From Phycisphaerales bacterium (lineage in GTDB: Bacteria > Planctomycetota > Phycisphaerae > Phycisphaerales > UBA1924), in NCBI GenBank assembly GCA_029260535.1, contig JAJDDA010000230.1:1-45904 (forward strand): a DNA stretch of 45,904 bases. Reading direction: 5' to 3'. A program made the position numbers and the translations under genes. Of this stretch, positions 24,119 to 36,928 are shown piece by piece. Each line of letters starts with the position of its first letter. Positions within the stretch are counted from its first letter, which is position 1. The notes beneath the pieces are model-generated. The model was given only the letters and a program-made list of their open reading frames with translations. It ran no database searches and had not been told where the DNA came from.

Positions 24119-25324
24119 ATGCGCAAGAAAAACATATTGCTCGCCCTCGTGCCGATCGCCCTGCTGATCGGTGTTCACAGCCCCTCGGGGTTCGCCGAGC
24201 CGGAGCGCGTCGAAATGACGAGGCCCGCGACGCCGACCGCGACCGTCATCGAGGGCGGGCGGACCGAGGCCCGACTGCTCCGAGCGGGGCACATCCCGGC
24301 GGTGATGGCAACCGTGAACGGGAAGGGGCCTTACCTCTTCGCGGTGGACACGGGGACCTCCGCGACGCTGCTCGTCGATTCGGCGTTCGCCGAGGAACAT
24401 GGCTTCGAGGTTGTCGGCGAGATGATGGCCAGGGACGGCATGTCCGGCGCGGAGGTTCCGATGTCGCTCATGGAGGTGGGCACGCTGGAGATCGGCGGGG
24501 CGAGATTCGAGGGCCTCGTTGGTTCATCGCATGACTTCTCCCCGATCGCGACCGCGCTCGGCGCGGACATGGCCGGGATCATCGGGTTCGGGCTGTTTTC
24601 TGATTGTGTGTTCACGGTTGATTTCCATCTCAACAAGGTGGTGATCGAGGACGGCGCCGCGCTGGCGCATGACGATCCTGGTGTCGTGCCGTTGATCGCG
24701 GAGATCGGGATCGCGGATGTCTCAATCGAGATCAACGGTGAGCAACGGCGAACCCACATCGACACCGGCTCCCGGGGCGGTGTCATGGTCTCGAACGATT
24801 ACTTCGAAGGGCTGGAGTTCACCTCGGAGCCGAGAGTGGTCGGGCAGGGACGGACCGTGTCGTCAGTATTCCAGATCTTCCAGGCGGACCTGGTCGGGTC
24901 GCTGCGCATCGCCGGGTTCACGGTGGATGACCCGCCATTGCAAACGTCGAAGATCATGGACCACGGGAATGTCGGGATGCAACTGCTCTCGAACTTCACG
25001 TTGACGTTCGATCAGCGCAACAGCCTGATGCGGTTCGAGCGGCCTCGCGGCGCAGGCCCAGTGAAGATCAAAGAACCGCGGAAGCGGCTCGGGATCCAGC
25101 CTTCGATTCAAGGTGATCGGGTCATGCTCGATGCGGTGATGACAGGGTCGCCGGCGCACGCGGCGGGGCTGCGCGAGGGCGACCGGATCGTCGCGATCAA
25201 CGGCAAGCCGATCGCGGAGTTGCGGGGACCGGCGCTGGGCAAGGAGATGCGGGTGCGCCCGTCGATCGTGTTCGTTGTTGATCGTGGGGGAGAGGAACGG
25301 ACGATCACGGTGACGATGGAGTAG
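24119..25324 (+). CDS. Secreted retropepsin-like aspartic protease with PDZ domain
   Basis: A 401-residue protein preceded by AGGAG. A signal peptide ends near residue 26. Two aspartyl-protease-like lobes are present, with V-D77-T-G-T-S and I-D215-T-G-S-R-G, followed by G-I-I-G-F-G-L-F and the matching hydrophobic segment in lobe 2 (M-Q-L-L-S-N-F). The domain pair thus resembles a pepsin-like or duplicated retropepsin fold. A PDZ domain follows at about residues 325-400 (R-L-G-I-Q-P, A-A-G-L-R-E-G-D-R-I-V-A-I-N-G). Both catalytic aspartates appear intact. It likely acts in the periplasm or at the surface; substrates are unknown. Its promoter overlaps the palindrome read by the divergent PadR regulator. 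Confidence 0.85.
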   Translation: MRKKNILLALVPIALLIGVHSPSGFAEPERVEMTRPATPTATVIEGGRTEARLLRAGHIPAVMATVNGKGPYLFAVDTGTSATLLVDSAFAEEHGFEVVGEMMARDGMSGAEVPMSLMEVGTLEIGGARFEGLVGSSHDFSPIATALGADMAGIIGFGLFSDCVFTVDFHLNKVVIEDGAALAHDDPGVVPLIAEIGIADVSIEINGEQRRTHIDTGSRGGVMVSNDYFEGLEFTSEPRVVGQGRTVSSVFQIFQADLVGSLRIAGFTVDDPPLQTSKIMDHGNVGMQLLSNFTLTFDQRNSLMRFERPRGAGPVKIKEPRKRLGIQPSIQGDRVMLDAVMTGSPAHAAGLREGDRIVAINGKPIAELRGPALGKEMRVRPSIVFVVDRGGEERTITVTME

Positions 25325-26123
25325 CGGGTGATGGCATGCGGCTGTTGCAAGTGCCGCACTCGGGGCAGGTCTTGACTCCGAGGTTGCGCATGTTGTAGCC
25401 GCACTCGAAGCAGAGCCACCAGCGGTTGTAGCGGACTCGTGCGGGGATGGCCCAAGAGAGGACTATGGCGAGGAGGAGGGGGTTCCAGGACCAGCACATC
25501 AACGAGACCCCGGTGGTTCTTTCGGAGCCACGCAATGCGACGAATAAAAACGATCGAATATTGCTGAACTCAAAAGCAATCAGGTATGTGATAAATACCG
25601 CCGTCATGCCAATGAGAACGCTCTTCGACCTTGTTGCGAGTGTTAGAGTGGCTAAGAGAACGGTGCTAAATATTAGAAATGAATAGGTAGCAGTATTACC
25701 CCATTTCCACGAGTTGGACAACTTGAGGAATGTCGGGTTGAATTCGATCTGTGTCCTTACGATTGGAGTCAGGATTGCAAGCAAGATGATCGTGATGATC
25801 CACCACGGATTGATGCGGCGAGGATGTATTTGAAATGCAAGAAGCACCATCGAGAGGCCCCAAAGGTCAAAGAATGGCAAAGGCCCGTACGGAGGGGCAG
25901 AGTTGAGTCTGTGACTGCCGAGGAATGCGCGTTCAAACCATTTTTCGGCGTCACTTCCGAAGGTGGTGTTGACAACGTGGAGAAGGCGGTGATCCGGGTT
26001 CTCCCGGAGTACGAAAACAGCTAGTGCCCCGGCGATCGCCAGCAACACCCATCCCATCCAGCCAAACCCGAGCAGTGGTTTTTCAGGATGCGAGATTCGA
26101 TAATGTGAATCGCGAGTTTTCAT
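25305..26123 (-). CDS. Multi-pass membrane protein with C-terminal zinc ribbon
   Basis: A 272-residue protein from the ATG at 26123, which overlaps the stop of the upstream gene (26120-26123). About six hydrophobic segments are seen (for example W-V-L-L-A-I-A-G-A-L-A-V-F-V-L; I-I-T-I-I-L-L-A-I-L; F-L-I-F-S-T-V-L-L-A). The C-terminus is C-F-E-C-G-Y-N-M-R-N-L, then C-P-E-C-G, a treble-clef-like zinc ribbon. No transporter or enzyme motif was recognised. The region is clearly richer in A/T than its neighbours. The end overlaps the convergent protease-like gene by 20 bases. The same kind of ribbon ends another membrane protein at 37014-37517. Confidence 0.7.
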   Translation of the reverse strand: MKTRDSHYRISHPEKPLLGFGWMGWVLLAIAGALAVFVLRENPDHRLLHVVNTTFGSDAEKWFERAFLGSHRLNSAPPYGPLPFFDLWGLSMVLLAFQIHPRRINPWWIITIILLAILTPIVRTQIEFNPTFLKLSNSWKWGNTATYSFLIFSTVLLATLTLATRSKSVLIGMTAVFITYLIAFEFSNIRSFLFVALRGSERTTGVSLMCWSWNPLLLAIVLSWAIPARVRYNRWWLCFECGYNMRNLGVKTCPECGTCNSRMPSPATPSSP

Positions 26124-26458
26124 CGGATCAAGCCTATTGCGACGAGCGCCCCGATTGCTCCGATGATCCAGCCAGCGAGATCGACCAGCGCACAGATCCC
26201 CAGCCAAATGTGATAAAGCACATCTGCGACTTCCCAGGCGCCGAGGATGACTTTGCCGAAGCGTGTGTTCCACAAGAGATAGAGAATGCCGCACACGCAT
26301 CCGAGAGCAGGGATCAACCAGAACCAGATCGGGAGGTCGGTCCAAACGAAGAAAACGATCGAGATCGCCCCGAGCGTGGGCGTCGAGACCAGCACGAACC
26401 GAGTTTCATATCGGATCGCTCTCTCTTTCTTGGATTCCGATTCGACATCATTGTCCAT
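26120..26458 (-). CDS. Small membrane protein of unknown function
   Basis: A 112-residue protein with a charged N-terminus (E-S-E-S-K-K-E-R) and three or four hydrophobic segments (T-L-G-A-I-S-I-V-F-F-V-W; F-W-L-I-P-A-L-G-C-V; W-L-G-I-C-A-L-V-D-L-A-G-W-I-I-G-A-I-G). No family was recognised. Its stop overlaps the start of the zinc-ribbon membrane protein gene (26120-26123), so the two are translated together and may form a complex. There is no Shine-Dalgarno sequence upstream; instead a consensus TATAAT lies six bases before the ATG, implying a leaderless or nearly leaderless mRNA. Confidence 0.65.
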   Translation of the reverse strand: MDNDVESESKKERAIRYETRFVLVSTPTLGAISIVFFVWTDLPIWFWLIPALGCVCGILYLLWNTRFGKVILGAWEVADVLYHIWLGICALVDLAGWIIGAIGALVAIGLIR

Positions 26459-26464
26459 CGCACG

Positions 26465-26470
26465 ATTATA
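26465..26470 (-). promoter_or_regulatory. Consensus -10 box placing transcription start at the ATG
   Basis: On the minus strand TATAAT occupies 26470-26465, with exactly six bases between it and the ATG at 26458. A standard start site would fall on or next to the A of the ATG. No good -35 element was found at 16-18 bases. Confidence 0.5.
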
Positions 26471-26529
26471 CCCGAGCCTTCGCTCCGCTCAGACTCAGCG
26501 TCCAAAAGGGGCAGATCGGGCGCCTATTG

Positions 26530-26559
26530 AAAAAGCCCACCCCGTCAAGGGTGGGCTTT
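26530..26559 (-). terminator. Rho-independent terminator after atpD
   Basis: On the minus strand AAAGCCCACCC and GGGTGGGCTTT form an 11-bp stem with a six-base loop, ending in a run of five T. It begins 26 bases after the atpD stop codon. Confidence 0.85.
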
Positions 26560-26584
26560 CGTATGAATCAGTTGTCAGAACGAA

Positions 26585-28216
<1,632 letters not shown>

Positions 28217-28236
28217 TCATGCTGGAGACCCCCGCC

Positions 28237-29091
28237 ATGCTCGATTGCCTTATCCCGCTGCTCGCTTCTGTTGAGGGTTCCGGAGCCGTCGGGGCTGGCC
28301 TTGGCGGGCTGCTGACCGTCGAGAACGGCCTGGCGCTGCTGACCCTGACGGTGCTCGAGATCGTCCTGGGGATCGACAACATCGTCTTCCTGGCGATCCT
28401 GACCGGGCGGCTCCCCGAGAACCAGCAAGCGAAAGCCCGGAGGGTCGGGCTGCTGCTGGCGATGGGCATGCGGATCCTGCTCCTGATTGGGATCGCGTGG
28501 ATCATGAGACTGACGGCGCCTCTGTTCACGATCCCGTTCGCCTTCCTCGGTGAGTACGAGGTCGATGGCGAGATGGTCGCGGGGTTGGCGATCAGCGGCA
28601 AGGACCTGATCCTGCTCATCGGCGGGCTCTTCCTGATCGCCAAGGCGACCTACGAGATCCACGACAAGCTCGAGCACCCGCAGCCGGACGCGCTGCACCC
28701 CGGCAAGGGCAAGGTCGTGGCGACGTTCGGCGGCGTTCTGGTGCAGGTGGTGGTGATCGACGCGGTCTTCTCGCTCGATTCGGTGATCACCGCGGTGGGG
28801 ATGGCCGACCGGATCGAGGTGATGATTACCGCGGTGGTCATCGCGATCGGGGTGATGATGATCTTCGCCGAGGCGATCAGCAGCTACATCGAACGGCACC
28901 CAACGCTGAAGATGCTCGCGCTCGCATTCCTGGTGCTCATCGGCGTGCTGCTCGTCGCCGATGGTTTGCACCAGCACATGCCGCGTGGGTATGTCTACTT
29001 CGCGATGGCGTTCTCGCTCGGTGTCGAGATGCTCAACATCAAGGCGATCCGCAGCAAGGGCAAGAAGGCGGCAGCGACCAGCAAGGAATGA
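28237..29091 (+). CDS. TerC-family membrane protein
   Basis: About 284 residues from the ATG at 28237, ten bases after a GGAG; an in-frame ATG at 28219 is the alternative. Seven or so membrane helices are visible. Family patterns are L-E-I-V-L-G-I-D-N-I-V-F-L-A-I-L near residue 35, with its acidic D-N pair, and the second-half counterpart V-I-D-A-V-F-S-L-D-S-V-I-T-A-V. These acidic residues lie in membrane helices and are conserved in TerC/Alx/YkoY proteins, several of which export manganese or help metallate exported proteins. The substrate cannot be assigned here. The C-terminus is basic and cytoplasmic. It is divergent from atpD. Confidence 0.9.
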   Translation: MLDCLIPLLASVEGSGAVGAGLGGLLTVENGLALLTLTVLEIVLGIDNIVFLAILTGRLPENQQAKARRVGLLLAMGMRILLLIGIAWIMRLTAPLFTIPFAFLGEYEVDGEMVAGLAISGKDLILLIGGLFLIAKATYEIHDKLEHPQPDALHPGKGKVVATFGGVLVQVVVIDAVFSLDSVITAVGMADRIEVMITAVVIAIGVMMIFAEAISSYIERHPTLKMLALAFLVLIGVLLVADGLHQHMPRGYVYFAMAFSLGVEMLNIKAIRSKGKKAAATSKE

Positions 29092-29100
29092 TCGCTCGGG

Positions 29101-30843
29101 TCAGGTCCCGAAATTCGCGATGAGCTGCCCGAGATCGGCGGTGTCCACCGTGCCGTCACCGTTGATGTCCGCGATGAGCGTCGATGAGCCGAACGCCGCG
29201 ATGAGGATGCCCAGGTCGGCGGTGTCGATCGCTCCATCACCGTTGCAATCACCGGGGGCGCCTGCGACGACCGTCAGGGTCTGATTGATGGCGACGTTGT
29301 TCATCGTGGTGACAACGCCGTTGGGCCATTCGATCAGGAGTTCGTCGATGACGGCGCTCGAGCCGAGCCCGAAGTGGGCGGAGAACTCGCTGGCGCTCAG
29401 GTAAGAGCCCTTCCCGCAGATGATGCCGCTCTGGGTGACGCCCCCTGTTGTCGCGACAACCTTGGCGCCGAACCCGTCAGGGGCAAGGCGGTCGTTGGCG
29501 CTGGTGTCGAGGAAGACCCGGAGCCAGTTGGTGTCGGGTCCGGCGAGGTCATTGCGAAGGAGCATCAGGTCTTCTTGCCAAGAGAGGATGACGACGTCCT
29601 GATCACCGTCGTTGTCGTAATCGAGGCTGATCATCCCTCGTCCCTGACCGGTGTGGGCAAACCCGCTCGCTGCAGCGGTGTCGGTGAATGTCATGTCGCC
29701 GTTGTTCATCCAGAGGTAGGAGGGGTGGTTGGGGTACGCGTCGCACCCGTTGCACCCGGTGTCGAACCACCCGTTGGTTTCGAGCAGGTCCAGGTGCTGG
29801 TCGTGATTCATGTCCATCATCAGGGCGCCCCAGCCCCAGCCTCCGAGGTTCACTCCCGCGGTCTGCGAGATCTCGTTGTAGGTGTGCGAGCCCTGGTTGA
29901 TGAACAAGCGGTTCCCGTTGATGGAGGAGACGTACCAGTCCATCAAGCCGTCACGGTTGATGTCGCCGAGCGTCATTCCCATCGCGTTCGTAGCGGGGTC
30001 GGGGACAATGCCCGCGAGGACGGCGTCGTCTGTGAATGTCCCGTCGGTGTTGTTCGAGAGGTAGGCGCTGGTCTCGTAATCGCCGCAGATCATGATCTCG
30101 GGGTACCGATCACCGTTCATGTCGGCAAAGCACGCGGTGAACCCGTGCGTTTCGGTTGACGCCGTCCCCGATGCGGCGGTGACATTGGTGAACGTGCCGT
30201 CGCCGTTGTTCTGGTAGAGATGGTTCCCGTCGTTGAAGTAGGATTCGGGTTCGTTGATGTTGGGGAGCCCGAACCAGCCGGTGACGTACAGGTCGAGATC
30301 GCCGTCGAGGTCGTAATCACCGAAGACCGCGCCGAGCCCGTTCGGTTCATCGGCGTCGCTCGTGTTGACCCCTGCGAGTGCGGCGACATCGGTAAACGAG
30401 GCGCCCGCGTTGTTCTTGTAGAGGCGGTTCATCCCGGGCGCCGGGGACGACGCGGCGGGTCCGAAACTCGTAACGAAGAGGTCGAGGAACCCGTCATTGT
30501 TGTAATCACCCACCGTTGCCGAGGCGCCGCGGTGGAGGCCATCTATCCCCCAAGCCGCCGCCTGATCGGTGAATGTCCCGTTGCCGTTGTTGATGTAGAG
30601 GCGGTCAGGTGTGGACGCTCCGCTGATGACGTACAGATCCTGATATCCGTCGTTATTGAAATCACCGGCGGCGCCACCGGCGAGCATGCCGTAATAAAGT
30701 CCTGATCCGGTGTGCGTGGTCTGCACTCCGGCGGCAACGGTTTGGTCAGAAAACGCGGGTGGCGCCGCGTTCGTCGTATCGATACAGTCGGAGACAAGCA
30801 GCGCACCGATAGCGCAAACGATTCCCATCGATGTCGTCGTCAT
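29101..30843 (-). CDS. Secreted FG-GAP/VCBS propeller protein with UnbV/ASPIC and dockerin-like tail
   Basis: A 580-residue protein with a signal peptide ending T-N-A near residue 26. Seven calcium-loop motifs of the form D-x-N/D-x-D-x-x-x-D/E (D-F-N-N-D-G, D-Y-N-N-D-G, D-Y-D-L-D-G, D-M-N-G-D-R, D-I-N-R-D-G, D-M-N-H-D-Q, D-Y-D-N-D-G) mark a seven-bladed beta propeller. An ASPIC/UnbV domain follows at about 437-520 (N-W-L-R-V, H-F-G-L-G, I-E-W-P-N-G-V-V). The last 50 residues are two dockerin-like loops (C-N-G-D-G-A-I-D-T-A-D-L-G; I-N-G-D-G-T-V-D-T-A-D-L-G). Probably surface-attached and involved in adhesion or polymer binding. A close paralogue lies upstream at 31130-32863. The stop lies nine bases from the convergent TerC gene. 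Confidence 0.9.
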   Translation of the reverse strand: MTTTSMGIVCAIGALLVSDCIDTTNAAPPAFSDQTVAAGVQTTHTGSGLYYGMLAGGAAGDFNNDGYQDLYVISGASTPDRLYINNGNGTFTDQAAAWGIDGLHRGASATVGDYNNDGFLDLFVTSFGPAASSPAPGMNRLYKNNAGASFTDVAALAGVNTSDADEPNGLGAVFGDYDLDGDLDLYVTGWFGLPNINEPESYFNDGNHLYQNNGDGTFTNVTAASGTASTETHGFTACFADMNGDRYPEIMICGDYETSAYLSNNTDGTFTDDAVLAGIVPDPATNAMGMTLGDINRDGLMDWYVSSINGNRLFINQGSHTYNEISQTAGVNLGGWGWGALMMDMNHDQHLDLLETNGWFDTGCNGCDAYPNHPSYLWMNNGDMTFTDTAAASGFAHTGQGRGMISLDYDNDGDQDVVILSWQEDLMLLRNDLAGPDTNWLRVFLDTSANDRLAPDGFGAKVVATTGGVTQSGIICGKGSYLSASEFSAHFGLGSSAVIDELLIEWPNGVVTTMNNVAINQTLTVVAGAPGDCNGDGAIDTADLGILIAAFGSSTLIADINGDGTVDTADLGQLIANFGT

Positions 30844-31129
30844 AACAAGGGCCTCTCAGCCTTGCGGACGTGGCACAACATGCGTGGAAAATGTAAGACT
30901 TAGACGGAATCGGGAGTCGGCTACGCGGAATCCCACGCCCGCGTCAATCCGGCGTCGCCCTCAACCCCCGAAGAGAGAACAGCCTCCTTGAAGACCAAGG
31001 CCGGCTTACCCCCCAGGCAAGGCCGGTGTTTGGTCGATTGAGCTTTCAGCATAGCAGAAAACCCAATAAATCAACATAAAAAAATAACGTCGACAGCGGC
31101 GATGCTGGAGGATCAGCACCGCAAACGGA
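30844..31129 (-). other. Region between the two propeller genes, with promoter and hairpins
   Basis: No gene is seen. Reading the minus strand after the upstream paralogue, a nine-bp stem (31099-31107 with 31114-31122) is followed some ten bases on by ATTTTTTT, a possible terminator. A TG-extended TATGCT (31053-31048) with TTGATT (31074-31069, 15-base spacing) could start the next gene. A GC-rich interrupted hairpin (30993-31005 with 31021-31035) would then lie in its ~200-base leader. Confidence 0.4.
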
Positions 31130-32863
31130 TTAGCTCCCAAAGTTGGCGATGAGCTGCCCGAGGTCGGCGGTGTCCACCGTGCCGTCACCGTTGATGTCCG
31201 CGATGAGCGTCGATGAGCCGAATGCCGCGATGAGGATGCCCAGGTCGGCGGTGTCGATCGCGCCATCGCCGTTGCAATCACCGGGGGCGCCTGCGACGAT
31301 CGTCATGTTCTGGTTAGCGGCGACATTGTTCATCGTGGTGACGACGCCGTTGGGCCATTCGATCAGGAGTTCGTCGATGACGGTGCTCGACCCGAGCCCG
31401 AAGTGGGCGCTGAATTCGCTGACGCTCTGGTAGTTGCATTCCCCGGTGATCTGGGCGTGCCGGGAGATCCCGCCTGTGGTTGCGGTGACTTTGACGCCGA
31501 ACCCGTTGGGGGCGAGGCGCCCGTTGGCCTGTGTGTCGAAGAAGAGGCGGAGCCAGTTGGTGTCGGCGCCTGTGGTGTCGTTCCGGAAGAGCTGCATGGC
31601 GCTGTCGTACGAGAAAATGACGACATCGAGATCGCCGTCGTTGTCGTAGTCGATGTTGGACATTCCTTTGCCAGGGGCGGTGTGGTCGAACCCGCTCGCG
31701 GCGAACATGTCGGTGAAGGTGAGGTCGCCGTTATTGATCCAGAGGTGCGAGGGGGTGCATGGGCACGGGGAACAGCTCGCGTCCTCGCAGAATCCGTTGG
31801 TCTCGGCGATGTCGAGGAACCCGTCGTTGTTGTAGTCGCCGAAGAGCGAGCCCCAGCCCCAGTTGCCCAGCTGCACGCCGGCAGGGCCCGCCATCTCGGT
31901 GTACGTGTCGCCGCCCATGTTGAGGTACAGCGCGTTGACGTTGATCGACGTGACGTACCAGTCGAATAGGCCGTCGTTGTTGAAATCACCGACCGCCATC
32001 CCCATCGCGTTGGTCGTGGGGTCGGGGCTGACACCGGCGAGGACGGAGTTGTCGGTGAATGTCCCGTCACCGTTGTTGGTGAAGTAACGCGTGGTCTGGA
32101 AGTCACCGGTGATCATGAGTTCGGGGTACCGGTCGCCGTTCATGTCTGCGAAGGTTGGGGCGAACCCGTGCACGAGCGGGCAGTCGACGCCCGCGGTGAC
32201 CGTGGAGTCAGTGAACGTGCCGTCGCCGTTGTTCTGGAAGAGGCGGTTGCCAGCGGTCATCAGGGGGCCGCCGAAGGCGCCGTCAGCGAACCACGCGGTG
32301 ATGAACAGATCGAGATCGCCGTCGAGGTCGTAGTCGCCGAACGCCGCGCCGAGCCCGTTGGGGCCATCGGGGTCGGTCATCGCAACACCCGCCGACGCCG
32401 CGACATCAGTGAAGGTGTTGTCGCCGTTGTTGTGGTACAGGCGATTCTTTCCGGCTGCCGCGTTGTCCGCGGTCAGCCCCCAGCTGGTGACGTAGATATC
32501 GAGCCAGCCGTCACCATCGAAGTCGCCGGTAGCCGCGGCGCACCCCTGGTGCGGCTCGTCAACGCCCCACGCGGTTGCCTGATCGGTGAACGTCCCGTTC
32601 CCGTTGTTGATGTAGAGCAGGTCGGGGGTCAACCCTCCGGCGACGACGAACAGGTCCTGGAACCCGTCGTTGTTGAAGTCACCGACAGCGCCACCGGCGA
32701 TCATTTTGAAGAACGGTCCGGGGAAGACGAACGTATGCGAGCACGTCACGCCGGCGGAGGCCGTCTGATCTGTGAAGATCGGCGGTGATGCCTGAACCGT
32801 TGCGGCGCACAGGAGCGCGCCGGAAACGCAGAGTATGGAGGCTTTGGCGGTGCGTGAGGTCAT
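31130..32863 (-). CDS. Secreted FG-GAP/VCBS propeller protein with UnbV/ASPIC and dockerin-like tail (paralogue)
   Basis: A 577-residue protein colinear with the gene at 29101-30843. A signal peptide ends V-Q-A near residue 25. The seven Ca-loop motifs are D-F-N-N-D-G, D-F-D-G-D-G, D-Y-D-L-D-G, D-M-N-G-D-R, D-F-N-N-D-G, D-Y-N-N-D-G and D-Y-D-N-D-G. The UnbV/ASPIC domain and the C-terminal dockerin-like pair are present. A cysteine-rich insert (D-A-S-C-S-P-C-P-C-T) lies where the paralogue has G-C-N-G-C-D. The last ~90 codons are almost identical in DNA to the paralogue although the propellers have diverged. Upstream 32864-33092 holds no recognisable gene. Confidence 0.9.
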   Translation of the reverse strand: MTSRTAKASILCVSGALLCAATVQASPPIFTDQTASAGVTCSHTFVFPGPFFKMIAGGAVGDFNNDGFQDLFVVAGGLTPDLLYINNGNGTFTDQATAWGVDEPHQGCAAATGDFDGDGWLDIYVTSWGLTADNAAAGKNRLYHNNGDNTFTDVAASAGVAMTDPDGPNGLGAAFGDYDLDGDLDLFITAWFADGAFGGPLMTAGNRLFQNNGDGTFTDSTVTAGVDCPLVHGFAPTFADMNGDRYPELMITGDFQTTRYFTNNGDGTFTDNSVLAGVSPDPTTNAMGMAVGDFNNDGLFDWYVTSINVNALYLNMGGDTYTEMAGPAGVQLGNWGWGSLFGDYNNDGFLDIAETNGFCEDASCSPCPCTPSHLWINNGDLTFTDMFAASGFDHTAPGKGMSNIDYDNDGDLDVVIFSYDSAMQLFRNDTTGADTNWLRLFFDTQANGRLAPNGFGVKVTATTGGISRHAQITGECNYQSVSEFSAHFGLGSSTVIDELLIEWPNGVVTTMNNVAANQNMTIVAGAPGDCNGDGAIDTADLGILIAAFGSSTLIADINGDGTVDTADLGQLIANFGS

Positions 32864-33092
32864 GAGGATCCCCCTTCAACTATTATCTCTGTAGGGCGGT
32901 ATGAACTCGTGTCGCGAAAACGACGCCCGCCCAGTGATGATGTCGCATATCGATATCGGAATCGACGCATTTTTGGTACGTCAATAGATTACTCCGTCAG
33001 CCATCGGATCTATTGCGAAAAAACGGCTCAGGGCCTGATTTTGATCGATTGCGACACGCAGGATGTCCTTGTGGGACCCCGATCTCGAGCAA

Positions 33093-34106
33093 TCAGTTTG
33101 CGAGGCGGTCGAGGATGACGGCGATCGCCGGGGCTTCCCTTGGCTCGGCGCCGACAGCGTTTCTCGCAGCTTGCGTGATCCCGGCGCTCTTGAGCATGGC
33201 TCGGTGGTTGTCGGTGAGTTTGACGGTGTCTTCGCCCACGCCCTCGGGGATCGCTGACCAGACCGGGACGACGCCGTCGCCGAGTTCGGTCCCGATGTCC
33301 GCAACCTCAACGCCTCCGGCGATCACGCCGTAGATCGCCGTCAGCCGAACACCGACCGGCCAGGGGCGTTCGTTGAGTTCAGTGAGGAATTCGGAATCGA
33401 TCGCCAGGTCCTTGCCCGCCTCGCCGGAGCCGTCGGAGCGCATCCCGGCGGGGGTCGGTCCGCCGTTGACAATCGCGTCCGACCAGCGGACCGTCTGCTC
33501 GCGCCACTCGGCGATCAGGCGCAACCCGGCGAACGGTGATCCGAGGAACGGTGTTCCGACGGTGATCCAGCGTTCGACATCGGGGAGGTCGTCGTGCCCG
33601 GTCATCGTGCCGGCGTAGATCGCGTCGCGCGTCAGGCAGTCGCGTGTCACGAGGCCTCCCATCGAGTGGCAGACGATGTCAACACGTTGCACGCCTCGGC
33701 TTTTGAGTTGGCGCATCGCGACGTGCATGAGTTCGGCGGACTCGGCGATCTTCTGGTCGTTGGGATACTCGAAGTACACCGGGGTCAACCCGGCGTCCGA
33801 AATCGCCGGCGCGAGGTCATCGAAGATCGTGCCGGGTTCGTCGAGCCCGTGCACGAGCAGGACGAGGCGTTCCGGCAGCGTGTCGGCGTCGGTCAGCGCT
33901 GTCCAGTGGTCGTTCTCATCGAGCGTGAGCAACCGGTAGCCGGAAGGGGATTCGATCGGCGCAATGATGTTCGACACCACGCCCTCGGCGGCGATGTCCG
34001 CTCGTTCGATCGGGTCACCACCTCGAACGATAATCACCGCGCTGACCGTAGCGAAGACCACGAAAAACAGGATCGACGAGATGCGCCAAGCTTTGCGGAG
34101 TTTCAT
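33093..34106 (-). CDS. Alpha/beta hydrolase (lipase/PGAP1-like), membrane-anchored or exported
   Basis: A 337-residue protein with an N-terminal hydrophobic helix (I-S-S-I-L-F-F-V-V-F-A-T-V-S-A-V, residues 9-24) acting as anchor or signal. The hydrolase core has V-L-L-V-H-G-L-D-E-P-G near residue 82 (oxyanion region), V-C-H-S148-M-G-G as nucleophile elbow, and candidates D277 (L-G-D-G-V-V-P) and H301 (T-D-N-H-R) completing the triad. The T-V-G-T-P-F-L-G-S segment after the nucleophile is typical of lipase/PGAP1-like and phospholipase members. Cys replaces the first Gly of the usual G-x-S-x-G. It lies 49 bases after acnA on the same strand and might be cotranscribed, though no functional link is evident. 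Confidence 0.85.
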   Translation of the reverse strand: MKLRKAWRISSILFFVVFATVSAVIIVRGGDPIERADIAAEGVVSNIIAPIESPSGYRLLTLDENDHWTALTDADTLPERLVLLVHGLDEPGTIFDDLAPAISDAGLTPVYFEYPNDQKIAESAELMHVAMRQLKSRGVQRVDIVCHSMGGLVTRDCLTRDAIYAGTMTGHDDLPDVERWITVGTPFLGSPFAGLRLIAEWREQTVRWSDAIVNGGPTPAGMRSDGSGEAGKDLAIDSEFLTELNERPWPVGVRLTAIYGVIAGGVEVADIGTELGDGVVPVWSAIPEGVGEDTVKLTDNHRAMLKSAGITQAARNAVGAEPREAPAIAVILDRLAN

Positions 34107-34155
34107 CGCCAGTTATTCGTTCTTCACGGGTTTCTCTTTCACCGAGATGCCGAGA

Positions 34156-36873
<2,718 letters not shown>

Positions 36874-36894
36874 GGGTCTGCTCCGCGTTATTCG

Positions 36895-36928
36895 GTTGGT
36901 CGGGATCCAAAGTTGGTCGGGATCCAAA
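36895..36928. repeat. Exact 17-base tandem repeat upstream of acnA
   Basis: GTTGGTCGGGATCCAAA occurs twice head to tail (36895-36911 and 36912-36928), 22 bases upstream of the acnA start. GGATCC is the core of each copy. It may be a replication slip or a paired regulatory site. Confidence 0.9.

Noticed and set aside
29101-32863. Insertion sequence or transposon as source of the duplicated 3' segments
   Set aside because: The identical parts are in-frame gene ends with no terminal inverted repeats, target duplications or transposase.
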